Shown: positions 21,880 through 33,231 of the stretch, in pieces
Numbering within the stretch: position 1 is the first letter of the stretch
How the letters are laid out: the number at the start of each line of letters is the position of its first letter
The notes under the pieces: generated by a model
Databases searched by the model: none
What the model was told of the DNA's origin: nothing
The model's input: only the letters and a program-made list of their open reading frames with translations
Made by a program: the position numbers and the translations under genes
Assembly: GCF_037126465.1 (NCBI RefSeq)
Contig: NC_088206.1
Coordinates: 49,208,841 to 49,272,840, forward strand
Reading direction: 5' to 3'
Length of the DNA: 64,000 nt
DNA from: Ornithodoros turicata
Lineage: Eukaryota; Arthropoda; Arachnida; Ixodida; Argasidae

Positions 21880-22499
21880 TGTATGTGCATCACTGGTTTT
21901 GCGCACAAAGCAGTCGCGTCGTATTACCCGCGGCTTATCTGCGAGTGCGGCTTATCTGTAAAAACATTTTCAAAATGTATCTAAAAACGAGTCCTGCGGC
22001 TCATCTGCGGTGCGGCTAATACGCGTGAAAATACGGTACTTGAAAGTGAAACAAACGCAGACAATTTAAACAAAAGTACCACGGTTGAGGCTCTTTAGTT
22101 GACGACATAGACAGGAAACGTTTTATCATCTGCCGTGAATGAAACAATCATAGTTGTAAATCAACAGCTAGTCTTTATCTCCGAGTCCGCGTGATGTATA
22201 TGCATTATCTGACTGCATCGAACCCTTTGGGGCGCTACTTGAACGCAAGAAGTACTGAAAGCAGCGGAAAGCACAATAAGATTTTGCGCAGGAGGTACTG
22301 CTTTATACGGTACAAGTCACCGTACCTCATAAACTGACCGTATACCCCATAAATATGCTTGTATACCTCATACATTCAAAGCGAGATCCTTTGTCTAGCC
22401 CAGTACCTCTTAAAGCAACTGCGGAAAAGCACTGATGTACCTGATATTTACCAGGTAAGCTCGATATAAGGTACGTTATAAGGTACCGATTTTAGAGTA

Positions 22500-22554
22500 G
22501 CCACAGGTGCTTCGCGGCGCTAACACGGAATAAAAAAAAATAACAAAGAGTTAT
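22500..22554 (+). mobile_element. SINE 3' tail (continuation of 18264-18498) and target duplication
   Basis: GCCACAGGTGCTTCGCGGCG then CTAACACGGAATAAAAAAAA matches the tail of the full SINE at 19947. It is followed by ACAAAGAGTTAT, the right-hand target duplication (22543-22554). Confidence 0.9.
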
Positions 22555-22730
22555 CTCTCAAGGGACGGGATATACTGTGCTAGTCCCGCAGACCGAGGAT
22601 GCCACTCCATGTCACCAGGAAGCCAGATTTTACCGCAGTACAGCTGGCCTTTTATCCCTCTTTCCAGGCATGGGCGACGCCTTCCTGTGTCAATGTAGCT
22701 AGGAAGACTTACGTGTAAATCTACTCCACT

Positions 22731-22787
22731 TGCCTTGCCTTACCTTACCTTACCTTTACCTTACCTTACCTTTACCTTACCTTACCT
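22731..22787 (+). repeat. (CCTTA)n microsatellite
   Basis: About 57 bp of CCTTA units, some extended by one T. Confidence 0.95.
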
Positions 22788-22799
22788 GACCGATAGCAC

Positions 22800-23880
22800 T
22801 TACCTTTAGGCAGCCAGCGAAGTTCAGGATAATTTTCACACGGGTGGCCTACCATACATAGGTTCACAAACAACAGCGCACCAGCATTCAGAAAACGTGA
22901 ACCCACACGTGACCATAAAGGTGGCGGCGCCCACGGGCGATTGGTTTCAAACGGTTTTTTGCTGGCGCCCACGGTCGACAGAAAACCGTTTGAAGACAAC
23001 GCGGTTGCTGTGTCTGCGCGTAATTTTGTGACGTCTTTCGACCTCAGTGAATTTATACGACGTTCAGGAAGTAAAACACGGACATTACGGCCAGTCACTC
23101 ACAATGTTGTCATAGCGACACCGGTGTTAAATCTCACTCAGCCAGTGCGATGTATTCGAGCAAGCAACTTGGTATAATTTACGCCAGCAAAATAGGCTCA
23201 CCTAATCAGGGAAACGTCAGCAAGCACCAAAACAGAATATAAAATGCGTCACGTGTCTTCAACATGCTCTTACCTGTTACGTGTGGCTGTTATATGCTGT
23301 GACTCCCACGTGCATATTAGCAAAATCTGCTATGAGTGAAGTGTGCTATGTGTCGCTTCGGACTCAGTACTCGAAATATAAACGCCGTCAGTGAACATTG
23401 CGCGCTTCCACGAATTCTCGAAGGAGCCCGGAAAACTTCATAGTTTCGGGTTCCTAGGCAAGCCTAGGTGACGTCATCGAGAGCTCTGGCATCTGTCATC
23501 AGAGTCGGCTTCCCAGCAACAGCGCACGCACCTTCCCGGTCTCCGCTTTCTGCCCTACGTAGGAAGTCTGTCAGCAGCGATGATGAGGAGACGGAAATCG
23601 ACTTTGGAGAAGCAATATGTTTCCAGACGGGTGTCGGATTGCGAACACTATGACGTCATTCTTCTCAAGACCAAAAATTAATTTTCTGATACTTCGATGT
23701 CACAAAGAGAAACGATATTTCCGAAGAATACAGGGACAGGGCAGACAGGTGGATTACAATGGCATAAATTCCATAGTGTGGTGGCGCTGGAACCAAGAGA
23801 ACTGACGAAAATGACTGGCTGCGAAACGCTTGCACTTGTTCTGAACTCCGCCACTAAAACGTTTATTGTTTCGACCCACG
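22800..23880. other. Unassigned; may include the gypsy-3 5' LTR
   Basis: A primer-binding-like site begins at 23899, so the preceding few hundred bases could be the 5' LTR of gypsy-3. Without a matching 3' LTR I cannot set its start. A short inverted pair (GGCGCCCACGG...AAACGG) lies near 22930-22995. Confidence 0.3.
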
Positions 23881-23898
23881 TAGTCGGACCACTTCAAC

Positions 23899-24060
23899 TG
23901 GCGACGAGGTTTCCGTTATGGAGAGACCGCCGGCGCCGCCGGAAACTACCGGCACGACGTCAGACGAGGGTTTTCTTCATATAAATGGTCCAGGAACATT
24001 TGATCCATCCAAGGAAGAATGAAATCTCTATTAAGTAAGGTTCGAAGCTGCGCTGAGGGT
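23899..24060 (+). pseudogene. gypsy-3 primer-binding site and Gag N-terminus
   Basis: TGGCGACGAGGTTTCC at 23899 has the TGG start and position of a tRNA primer-binding site. The ATG at 23918 opens a Gag-like frame: MERPPAPPETTGTTSDEGF, then GPGTFDPSKEE, followed by in-frame stops (after SKEE and three codons later) within sequence that continues as VRFEAALRVA. FDPSKE(E/D)W is a common start of gypsy capsid domains. It has the same orientation as the RT fragment at 24905, so both probably come from one element with a deleted or displaced middle. Confidence 0.6.
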
Positions 24061-24164
24061 GGCCAGAATTAGTGCAGAAGTGCACAAGAGCAACCTGCTT
24101 ATTTCCTTGCTCAGTCCTGAAGTTTTCAAGCGCTCTACGATTTGCTTCAGCCGTTCCCTTTCAA

Positions 24165-24440
24165 GAGCTGGTGGAGAAGCTTTCCAAATTCTCCTATGGC
24201 CGCGTACCGACATGCGGCAAATGCGCGCAGTGACGCGTATGCGGGGCGGAAAATTCTTGCCGCGATGCGGCAGAAGCCGCCGCAGCGTTCCACTTTTCCT
24301 GGACCGCGCAACGGACGACTTTTAGCGGCATGCCGCGCATCGTCTGCCAATCAGGTCGTCAACGGAGACAGCGTCACGCTCTTGTTTTCTTCCGGCGTCC
24401 CACGCAGCCTGCAGCACTTGACAGCGTCGTCAGCGTGAAT
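24165..24440 (+). repeat. Dispersed repeat family F, copy 1
   Basis: Shares word order with 45785-46030: ACATGCGGCAAATGCGCGCA, ATTCTTGCCG, AAGCCGCCGCAGCGTTCC, ACTTTTAGCGGCATG. It is GC-rich and non-coding, probably a MITE inserted in or beside gypsy-3. Confidence 0.55.
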
Positions 24441-24904
24441 ATCTTGAGAGCCGCAGAACCGCAGGCGGTTTCCGCATATCTGTAACACATGTGGGTATGG
24501 GGCCTAAGATGTTTAAAGCGGTTGCGACAGGTAAGCCATCATTATCCCAGATCAATTAACGTAAAAGACGGGTCTTTAAACCGATGTGAAGCTGCATTGA
24601 AAGTTTCACAGCGAAGAGGGTAATACAAGCGGAGAAAATGGCACCCGCGAATTCCGAAACTCATGCGGCTGTGACATCACAGCCCTCGCCGCGGCCAGTG
24701 AAGCAGCGCACGAGAAGACACGTTCTCATGGCTGCCAATGGGGATGGACACAACTGTGAGCTCTGTGACGTCTGCGTCTTGCTCGGGAGTGTGTTCGAGG
24801 GCTTCTATCTCGCTAAGTACGACACGTAGAAGAAGAATTCTTTTTCCTCTGTATTCTGGCGTGCAGTACAATCGTCCATAATGTAATGAACCACATCTAT
24901 GAAA

Positions 24905-26060
24905 GTGTATGGACTCAGTGCCGGCCGTCTTCCAGCGCGCGATGGAACAGGTCATCGCCGGACTGCAGTCGGTAGCTTGTTATCGCGACGACATTATAAT
25001 CACTGGAAGAAACGACGCTGAACACCTTGACAACCTGAGCAATGTGTTCGCTCGATTACAGGAGTTTGGTTTTCGCTCTGGAGAAGGAGAAGTGTGCATT
25101 TCTACAGCCGCAAGTGGAGCATCTGGTGCATTTTGTGGATGCTGAATGCTTTCGACCTTTTCCCAAGAAGGTATCTGAAATCCTAAACACGCCTCCACCA
25201 ACTCAAGCATCCAAATTGCGGCCATTCTTAGGAATCATACAACACCACAGCAAGTTCTTGACGAAACTCTCATGTTTGCACTCCTTTGAATGACCTACTA
25301 AAGAAAGGGGCGACGTGGAACTGATCTTCGGCGTGCGTAGAAGCTTTTGAGCCTCTCAAGACAATGTCAGTCTCAGCTGAGCTCCTTACTCGTTACGACC
25401 CAGAGAAGACAATCTTCATGGCGGTGGATGCCACCTCCAAGGGACTCGGCGCCCTTATTTCTAACCGCATCGACGGCAAGGATAGGCTTGTCGCTCCCGC
25501 ATCAAAGACCCACGTCACCGGAGAAGAAATATGCGCAGATTGGGAGAGAGGCACATGCCTTTTTTTTTTTTTTTTGCGGTATTAAAATGACGAAGAAAAT
25601 TACATCAGTATCTTTGAGGAAGTTTGTTCGCTGATCACAAGCCGTTAACAACCATTTTTGGTCCAAAGAAGGCGATTCCCGTCACAACACCCAGCATGTT
25701 GCAACGGTGGGCGCTGATGTTGATGAGCTACATCTGCAACATCCAGTTCAAAGGCACCAAAGAGGTAGCCAATGTGGATGGTCTCTCCCGCATTCCTGAG
25801 GGTCCGGACATAGGATTCGACTAGTCCGTACAGCAAGACTATTCAGCGTGGCTTGTGAAAAAATTGATGCTGCTCCAGATGATCGCTTGTCCATGTTGCC
25901 AATCACCGCTGAAGACATGACATCGCAGAGGCTTCGACCAGGGATTCTTGTGTGTCCAAGCTGGAACCATGAAGATGCAGGTGGTGCAGGATAAGTGCTC
26001 AACAAGTGGTTGAGCGCGCGTGACATTCACCTCTGTTCTTCACGCCTTCTTCACGCAGCG
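24905..26060 (+). pseudogene. gypsy-3 reverse transcriptase and RNase H, broken
   Basis: The first frame (24909-25080) is the RT palm: VFQRAMEQVIAGL, then ACYRDDIIITG, in which the catalytic Y-x-DD box survives as YRDD. The homology shifts frame near 25080 (FALEKEKCAFLQPQVEHL) and again near 25290. The RNase H part reads FMAVDATSKGLGALIS (first Asp) and FADHKPLTTIFGPKK, then MLQRWALMLMSYICNIQFKG and GLSRIPEG. A run of 17 T at about 25559-25575 breaks the E-R-E-A segment. From 25826 a linker (FSVACEKIDAAPDD, then TSQRLRPGILVCPS) leads toward a lost integrase. Intact enzymes of this type copy retrotransposon RNA into DNA. Multiple shifts and stops make this copy inactive. Confidence 0.8.
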
Positions 26061-29000
26061 ACCAATGACAGGTGAAACACAAAGTAATCCAGGTCGATTA
26101 CTTTGACGAGAATAGGTCCCCAGATGCACTTGCATGGTGTTCAGTACGTATAGACTTGGAACTGAAAAATAAATATACTAACCTTGTTAAAGCTACCTTT
26201 CATTTAGGACCGCACGAGAGCACACTTGGTTTCTTAGATGAAGGTGCGAAGAATTCAACCGCAAATTTTGCACTGCATCATCAGGTCCCATTGGTCCTTT
26301 GAGATGCAGCAGACAGAATTTCGATGAGGCGAGTGTAACGCCGTTGCAGTTCGTTGCTTCGCAGCATATCAATGACAGTACGGCGCAATTATAGGTGAAC
26401 CGTTCAAAATATGACGAACAACAAGCTCGAAAATCCTTCCGACAACTCCAAACCCAACCCAATGACTTGAGAAAGGCAGGATGAACCGGGAATCACACAA
26501 GCTCATCATATGACAGCCAGCTGGCCGGATACGGAACCATACGGAGCACCTTCCCCAAATTGAAAGGCAATCGTAAAACCTACTGCAGGTGTTAAATGCA
26601 GGGTATATCTGTCTTTTTGAGACTATGTAACAAAAACATATTAACATATAAATGCCATTTCATGAAGGGAATTGACAGGGTATTGCGTGACCACATGACG
26701 CGTTTGAGCCAATTGCCAGTGGCCCTCGTGTCGACGTCATTGTGATGGTCAGCCGGGGTGGATTTTCTATATAAAGTATGTTTTCTCGGTTTGACGCTAG
26801 GCGTGCTGCACTCGGATGAAGTCGAATGTGTAAAATTTGAGTTTAGAGAAACCGTGGGGTCTTAATGCATGAATTTTCGCATGGAGAGTCCAAGGTAAAT
26901 TTACCCAGGTAGCGAAAGCGAGGAAAAAAACCAAATCTGACCCGGCAACACTGTCATCTCCGTGACTCAAGCGATCCTGGGTGTTGGCAGCACAGGTACG
27001 GTCGTAAACAAAAAATATTTACGACGCGCGCATGGGTCTTGTATAAACTAATAGTTTATTCATAATTCAAGTATAGGGAAAGCTATCTGTTGCACCACTA
27101 GTACACATATACGAAATCATCTATCACATGAGTACGTTTCCGTATCCTGCTCCACTGCGCATGTGTAGCAGTACGCTCGTTTGTCCGTGCATTCTTTTAT
27201 CCATGCCGTGTACCCGTGCATTCTAATGCGGAGTTCGTACACTTTTGGATTAAACAGGAAGCGACGTTCACATTTCGAAGCTCTAGGCCAAGATTAACAC
27301 GTGTGAACAGAAGAGTGCTATGCATCCCGTGTTGCTGGCCCCGAGAAAAAAAAAGGTTTCGTCATGGCAAGACCGGCCATGATAGCGTGAGTGTTAGCGA
27401 GTCAGCTGTGCACCAACGATGCCATGTTTTTTGCAACGGACCCATTATGACCACTCGTTGAAAAAATACAAACAGCTAATCACTACGTGTACGTGTAGGT
27501 CTAGGTTAGGAATGGACATTAAGTGAAACTTCCTGTTTATTTGTGGTTATGACGTACCCTTCGTCAAAACCTGTGATAACTCTATGTGTTTCGAACTCAT
27601 ATGTGTCATTAAACCTGATGTGTTTTATTCTTCTCTGTTCTCGTCTGGTATTGCTGTCCTGGGTGACTAGTATGGTTCGGTAAGGTAAAGGGGAAGGGTA
27701 TACAACGCAAACGAAGTACGCGAATGCAAACATGCCATGGCTAATGCACTACTTATTATTCATACTGCTGATGTCATATGTGACGTCATTTATTTACAAG
27801 AGTAGTAGTCTGCGCAACGGATGGATGGTGCTGACAGTCTCTATCATGGCGCCATCTAAAGACGCAGGGCCCTATGGGAGTTTCGCTACCTGTTTATATA
27901 TACCTTAGAGAGTCCTTGTTGGGTGCTTTATCGACCGCAAGTACGAAAGAGCTCCCACAACTTCTGGTCAGAGTCCCTTTAAGGGAACTGCATGACCTGC
28001 AACCTTTGTTCTGATAAGAATAAATTAAAATGTTAATTGAGTTTCTCTTCACACGAATGGTAATAAGAAATCATGCAGTTATAGAGCAGGGGTGGTGGAA
28101 CTCGAGAATGCAGGGAGGAAGAGGCTGGGTCGAAAAGATCCCGGGCCGTTGTGTCACGTGGCCGGAAGTGGCCGCACGTTGTCGTCTGCTTTTGCAATCT
28201 GTCTGCGTCCGAAAGGAAGCGGGAACAGAATTCTTGAGCACACCGCTTGGGTGGCCAAATATGCCTGGAAACCAATCTGTGCCATTCTTGTAATGTTATA
28301 CAAATAACAGCTTGTTTCGTCGCCTTCGTGTGTCTGTCGAGGATGATCCATAAGAAGGTGACGCGGTCCTGGAAGTATGGAGGAAATAATACAGAGCCTT
28401 CGACAGTGCATCAAAGAACCTCCCGCTGAAGCCTATAGCGTGTAGACCACCTCCACCAGAAAATACAGCGCTTACGAGTTCTGTGTTTGATATATACAAA
28501 TCACCGCGTATTATAGAAGTATATTATGAACGCGAGGCTGTAATCAACAGGCAACGGGGTCACGTGAAAATCACGATGGGTTTTTGGTCTTTGGCATTCG
28601 ATATGGTAGCGGAAACAGAAAGAAACTGCTAAGGAATGTTTGTGTAGACCCACTTGAAGGCTTAGTTGGAAATTGTCTTCGTCATCCATATTGCCATTTG
28701 CCATTCTGTTTGTTGCAGGTACGAACATCTTAGAACATCTGTGGACGCCAAAGCGTCAAATACAATTTCAAATTGAAGAGCACCTTACTCTTCAGCCATT
28801 GCTTCCGAAAAAGTTCGGCAAAATTTAGCAGTATGCTGGGAAACGACAAAGTTATGGTTTAGCAGGGCGGAAAGTCACATACCATACAGGAAACAAGGTT
28901 TCATTGTGAAGGCTTTGATCAATGACGGCGTACCTTACTATCTTCTCGTGCGGCCTATGATGCTAGAAATGTGTCCCAACTACACTGGGAGGACGTTACT

Positions 29001-29355
29001 AGCCTTGAACAAAAACAGCAGTTCAACTCTGTGTAACACAACGATGACGCACCTGTGCTGACGACATTCCAAGGTTGCTTCCAAGAGTGTACGGGATTAC
29101 CCTTGGGCAAAACGATCAGTTTGAGACAACTTTTACTCTTCTATCGCGAAACGAAGTTTTCGTTGACAAAAGAATTGAGGGGCGTGCTTCAAACGAAAAT
29201 AACATTCGACCGTCTGACCTGACGTAGGTCTGTTTCCCTACACTGTACCGAGAGTTGACGACATAATTAACGAGCACACAGACAAACGACGCAAAAACAT
29301 CATGGAAGTGCCCTTGTAAGAAGGGGATCAGAAGTACACTAAATTCTACAAAAAA
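26061..29355. other. Unassigned
   Basis: No domain recognised on either strand. The stretch 29085-29220 (+) has an open run with VFVDKRIEGRASNENN that I cannot place. A minus-strand frame at 28501-28728 (MANGNMDDEDNFQLS) has no family match. Confidence 0.3.
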
Positions 29356-29744
29356 ATGGCGAAACGGGGGGGGGGGGGGGAAACACGGACGACACAGACA
29401 ACACAGTCGCCTTCTAACAACTGGCTTTACTGGTCATTATTTTTGTAGATTCCAAACAACTCGCTCGCACCAGCGCTCTTCTGAACATTGAATTCTCCAC
29501 GCCCCTCGACCCCTTTGGGTACTACCGTCTCCCCTTCGGATCGGATACATTCATGTATATAGAAAACACATTTATTTCTTCCTTCCTCCACGTGAACGCA
29601 CCCCCTAGTGAGCGTTGTAGCGCGGGGAAAGTCCACTGAAAAGCGTTGCAGGAGCAGTCCTCCGTTAAGGTTGGTTGACGTAAAGAAATAGCTGCGTCTC
29701 GTGAGGAACACCCGCATTCATAAATCGTCATCAGCTTAACGTTA
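29356..29744. repeat. Direct duplication B, copy 1
   Basis: About 389 bp from ATGGCGAAACGGGG through TTCTTCCTTCCTCCACGTG to CATCAGCTTAACGTTA. It repeats at 31679-32051 at roughly 95% identity by eye. The main length difference is an expanded G run plus a GAAACACG insertion in copy 1. The minus-strand frames in both copies are parallel but have no recognised domain. An LTR pair is possible, but no primer site or polypurine tract adjoins either copy. Confidence 0.8.
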
Positions 29745-30237
29745 ACGTGTCGAGATCCCATAGCCTTCTCGTTCCACAAGTAAATCACCTGTTGCCTTCA
29801 ACCACACCAACATGAAAACGACCTTGGTTGACAAACTTGAACGCCATTATTTATTCACAGTTGGCTGCTCACAGGGGACCATACTCGCTCGTTTGTGGAG
29901 AGCGGGGCATAACGCGGTATGCGCAGCTAACCTCCTCGATGTCTGCAGCGCTATACTTTGCTCTGTGTAAAAGATTCCACAGTACGTGTTTGTTTTCCTG
30001 GCGACACACCCTCTTCCACCGCACGGTTTTGACTTGAGCTTTGAACTTTGTCCTCATGGTACCTAGAGTTCTGTTACCTTACACATTCCGTACTCTGTAA
30101 GGGTCCGGTCAATAGGAAGGCGGGGCACTGCTCAGCAAACGACATAGGGGTGGCGTATGATGTCTGCGGAGATCTGGCGCGGCTCAAACTCGTCCCTTTG
30201 CATGCAATGCCTAAAAAGGATTGGGTTGTGATGAATA

Positions 30238-30843
30238 GGGTTGCCACCTTTCGTTGCGGAAAATACCGGCTGAGGGAGAGGAGGTGGAATACAGAGAAAA
30301 GGAAAGGATCGCGGGAAAGGGAAAGTGGTGAGGGGTGGATGAGCACACATAGAGACAGAGAGATAATACGAGGAAACATAAGTCCCTGTGTATGGCTGGA
30401 TCATTGATGTTAGAAATTGCTATAAACAGGCATGAACGGTACACTGGATCGTATTGGAACAACCAAATTGGACTGTTATTTACTTTGAAAAACGCATCGA
30501 TGCACACAAACCCTTATTTGCAGGAGATCTCACGATGCAGATGAGAGACGAGATCTCCTGCAAAGAAGGGCTTGTGTACATCGATGCGTTTTTCAAAGTA
30601 AATAACAGTCCAATCCGGTTGTTCCAATACGATCCAGTGTACCGTTCATGCCTGTTTATAGCAATTTCTAACATCAATGATCCAGGCATACACAGGAACT
30701 TATGTTTCCTCATATTATCACTTTGTCTCTATGTGTGCTCATCCACCCCTCACCACTTTCCCTTTCCCGCGATCCTTTCCCTTTCTCTCTATTCCACCTC
30801 CTCTCCCTCAGCCGGTATTTTCCACAGCGAAAGGTGGCAACCC
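30238..30843. repeat. 606-bp palindrome
   Basis: The left half (GGGTTGCCACCTTTCG onward) is the inverse of the right half (ending CGAAAGGTGGCAACCC). The arms are about 295 bp and highly similar. They turn around near 30540 in GCAGGAGATCTCACGATGCA and GAGACGAGATCTCCTGC. Transcripts of either strand would fold into a long hairpin. The open frames 30074-30507 (-) and 30454-30989 (+) mirror each other and are by-products. Confidence 0.9.
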
Positions 30844-30846
30844 TGG

Positions 30847-30930
30847 TGGTTGTGTCGAGCCAGATAGAACCTAGGCCGTATACAGTCATGGTTGGATACG
30901 CCCTAGGTTCTATCTGGCTCGACACAACCA
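30847..30930. repeat. Perfect 29-bp-arm hairpin
   Basis: 30847-30875 (TGGTTGTGTCGAGCCAGATA then GAACCTAGG) is the exact inverse of 30902-30930, with a 26-bp loop. It directly abuts the 606-bp palindrome. Confidence 0.95.
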
Positions 30931-31573
30931 TCAATAGCTTTGCACAACCACTGATCTTGTCCCCTCCGAACACAAGACCTAATGAATAACAGTGATGATA
31001 ATAGTAATGAATAACTAGGAAAACGACTGGTGACTGTGGAGTTGGGTCTGTGCTCCAGATTTATTCAAGCTGCCAGTGGAATGTTGAATGGGAACTCCAG
31101 CAAAAGCCCCTGTGAATGGTCTTGAGCCACAAATACGGGCAAAAGGCTGCCGGTATCACCTTCTTACCGGCAACCTGCAGAGCGAGCAAATAACCGACCG
31201 TGCCGGTATAATACCGGCCTGATGGCAACCCTAGTTGTGAAGGTTTTCTACACCCAAGGACAGAAAATGGAATGTAGACAAAAATATCTCCACCGCTGAC
31301 CAGGTCACCTATATCTGCGAGCTCTGAATGCTCATCGAAGAAGAGAGACTGTCATGTACACCTCGCCATTTAAAAAATGTTGCGTTTTCGCGGCATCGAG
31401 AACAGGTGATGACAATGATATTGCACAACACGGAGAATGGCTGGTCCGGGATGTGTTTACAGAATGTCTAGCGAAGAGCATAAACAGCGAAAGGAGCTTC
31501 GCGGCACAGTTGGCTATGTACAGCTCCCGTCAATAATAACACAGCTTAATAATAACACTGGACAAAATATGGT

Positions 31574-31667
31574 CTCGTTCTCGAGCGCGATTACAGCAAC
31601 CCTTGGAGCCATGAGGAAATCTTAATTGAACAAAATTGTTCTGTTAGTTTAACGCAAGGATTTTGTT
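31574..31667 (+). repeat. Direct duplication A, copy 1
   Basis: CTCGTTCTCGAGCGCGATTA through CCTTGGAGCCATGAGG to GATTTTGTT. Ninety-four bp, repeated at 32278-32371 with very few mismatches. Confidence 0.9.
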
Positions 31668-31678
31668 TGTACAAAATC

Positions 31679-32051
31679 ATGGCGAAACGGGGGGGACGAC
31701 ACAGACAACACAGTCGCCTTCTAACAACTGGCTTTACTCGTCATTATTTTTGTAGATTCTAAACAACTCGCTCGCACCAGCGCTCTTCTGGACATTGAAT
31801 TCTCCACGCCCCTCGACCCCTTTGGGTACTACCGTCTCCCCTTCAGATCGGTTACATTCATATATATAGAAAACGCATTTATTTCTTCCTTCCTCCACGT
31901 GAACGCACCCCGTAGTGAGCGTTGTAGCGTGGGGAAAGTCCACTGAAAAGCGTTGGAGGAGCAGTCCTCCGTTAAGGTTGGTTGACGTAAAGAACTAGCT
32001 GTGTCTCGTAAGGAACACCCGCATTCATAAATCTTCATCAGCTTAACGTTA
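31679..32051. repeat. Direct duplication B, copy 2
   Basis: Second copy of 29356-29744. Here its end joins, within CGTTATTGGAACAACC, directly to the half-palindrome that lies about 0.7 kb away from copy 1. An internal deletion during duplication is implied. Confidence 0.85.
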
Positions 32052-32270
32052 TTGGAACAACCGGATTGGATTGTTATTTACTTTGAAAAACGCATCGATG
32101 TACACAAACCCTTCTTTGCAGGAGATCTCATCTCTCATCTGCATCGTGAGATCTCCTGCAAAGAAGGGTTTGTGTGCATCGATGCGTTTTTAAAAGTAAA
32201 TAACAGTCCAATCCGGTTCTCCCTACACGATCCAGTGTACCGTTCATGCCTGTTTATAGCAATTTCTAAC
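32049..32270. repeat. Second copy of the palindrome core
   Basis: About 222 bp. Inverted arms of about 73 bp (around ACGCATCGATGTACACAAAC) flank GGAGATCTCATCTCTCATCT. Sequence matches the middle of the 30238-30843 palindrome, including the tail ACCGTTCATGCCTGTTTATA. Confidence 0.9.
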
Positions 32271-32277
32271 TCGTGTG

Positions 32278-32371
32278 CTCGTTCTCGAGCGCGATCACAG
32301 CAACCCTTGGAGCCATGAGGAAATCTTAATTGAACAAAATTGTTCTGTTAGTTTAACGCAAGAATTTTGTT
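32278..32371 (+). repeat. Direct duplication A, copy 2
   Basis: Second copy of 31574-31667, placed after the palindrome core, so the order is A, B, palindrome, A. Confidence 0.9.
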
Positions 32372-32676
32372 CACTTAACATTGCCCCAGTGCACCCAGGG
32401 TGGCTGTATCGTGCTCGGAAATGAGAACGATTTTTTTTTTTTTCAGGGTAAATATTAAGGTTGACGGGAGCTGCGCTTCGTGTATTCCGAACCAGGCTCT
32501 ATCCACCGTCCGTTGATTTTCCTCGACAATAATCTTTAGCAGTTAATAAAGAGTGCAATGTGTTCACACGTCTATGCCAGAAATGCGTAATCGAGCGGAG
32601 AGAGCTCCAGTCCCAACTGACCCGTATCAACAACAAGCCGCTCAGCCTTGCAGCAATCTTGGGTCCTTGTTCTAAC

Positions 32677-33231
32677 CAGACTTGTACGTAACGCGTTACA
32701 AGTAATTGCGTTACTTGTAATCAATCAGTTTCTCGAGTAATTTTTCGAGTAATCAATTACATTTTTTTGAACGAGTAATTTTTAAGTAATTCGATTACAA
32801 TTTTGAGTAATCAACTACCGAGTAATCAATTACTTTTGAAGTAGAGTGTGACTCCGAATAACAATGCTCTGTCACAAATTTCGTGTGTCTTGATTTGGCT
32901 ATAGTCTACTGTAGTAAGCCGGAAAAAAAATATTATTGCTACGTCTCATGCGCGAGTCCTTCATAGCGCGGGATTCTTTCGCGCTATTGCAGCTGTCCCA
33001 ATCACTTGGGAGCTTTCTTTTTTCTTCTTCTTCTTTTTTTTTTCGTAGCACACAGGGGCGGAAATTTTTGAATGAATTGAAAGTAAGGCCCCGAGTAGCG
33101 CGTATATTTTATACTCGTTACTCAATTACATTTTGAGTCGAGTAATTTGTAACAGTAATCAATTACTTTTGCTAGAAGAGTAACGGTAACGATAATCAAT
33201 TGCTTTTTCTGGAGTAACGGGCACAAGTCTG
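32677..33231. mobile_element. hAT-like MITE with perfect 8-bp target duplication
   Basis: The ends CAGACTTGT and ACAAGTCTG are inverted. GTTCTAAC flanks both sides exactly (32669-32676, 33232-33239). An 8-bp duplication with CA...TG ends is typical of the hAT superfamily. The interior is full of GTAATCAATTAC words and has no transposase. Related GTAACGCGTTAC sequence occurs at 46905-47690 and a trace at 40670-40735. Confidence 0.85.

Larger units (their letters stand above)
21203..22036. mobile_element. pogo-like DNA transposon remnant
   Basis: The ends CCGTATTTTCACGCGTATTA and TAATACGCGTGAAAATACGG are inverted over about 21 bp, with TA on both sides (21201-21202, 22037-22038). GCGGCTTATC words are repeated near both ends. 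Inside, 21708-21824 encodes the N-terminal helix-turn-helix of a pogo/Tigger-type transposase. The rest of the transposase is deleted, making this a non-autonomous derivative. Confidence 0.8.
18499..22497. mobile_element. 4.0-kb TA-flanked TIR transposon
   Basis: The left end CACTCTAAAATCTGTACCTC and the right end (inverted) CTCTAAAATCGGTACCTTAT define the element. TA lies on each side (18497-18498, 22498-22499), and removing it rejoins the SINE body exactly (CTCA-TA-GCCACAGG). Both subterminal zones are rich in GGTACCT-like words. An 18-bp minisatellite lies inside the left end. The interior carries a probable spliced gene on the minus strand (first exon 20767-20800, last exon 19088-19627) plus three later insertions: a SINE (19947-20225), a foldback MITE (20302-20532) and a pogo-like element (21203-22036). 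Subtracting these leaves about 2.6 kb of original element. The superfamily is not recognised. Confidence 0.75.
30238..31231. mobile_element. TA-flanked element with GGGTTGCCA ends
   Basis: Starts GGGTTGCCACC and ends TGGCAACCC, flanked by TA (30236-30237, 31232-31233). Both ends carry ATACCGGC words nearby. It contains the 606-bp palindrome and a separate perfect hairpin. A truncated relative of the left end lies at 41915 (TAGGGTTGCCACGTTTTTCG). No transposase is visible. Confidence 0.65.

Noticed and set aside
30074..30989. Overlapping 90-137-codon frames on both strands
   Set aside because: They mirror each other because the DNA is a palindrome, and no domain is present.
29356..32051. Complete LTR retrotransposon with block B as LTRs
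   Set aside because: Neither junction has a TGG primer site or purine tract, and the flanks share no target duplication. Kept as a direct duplication.
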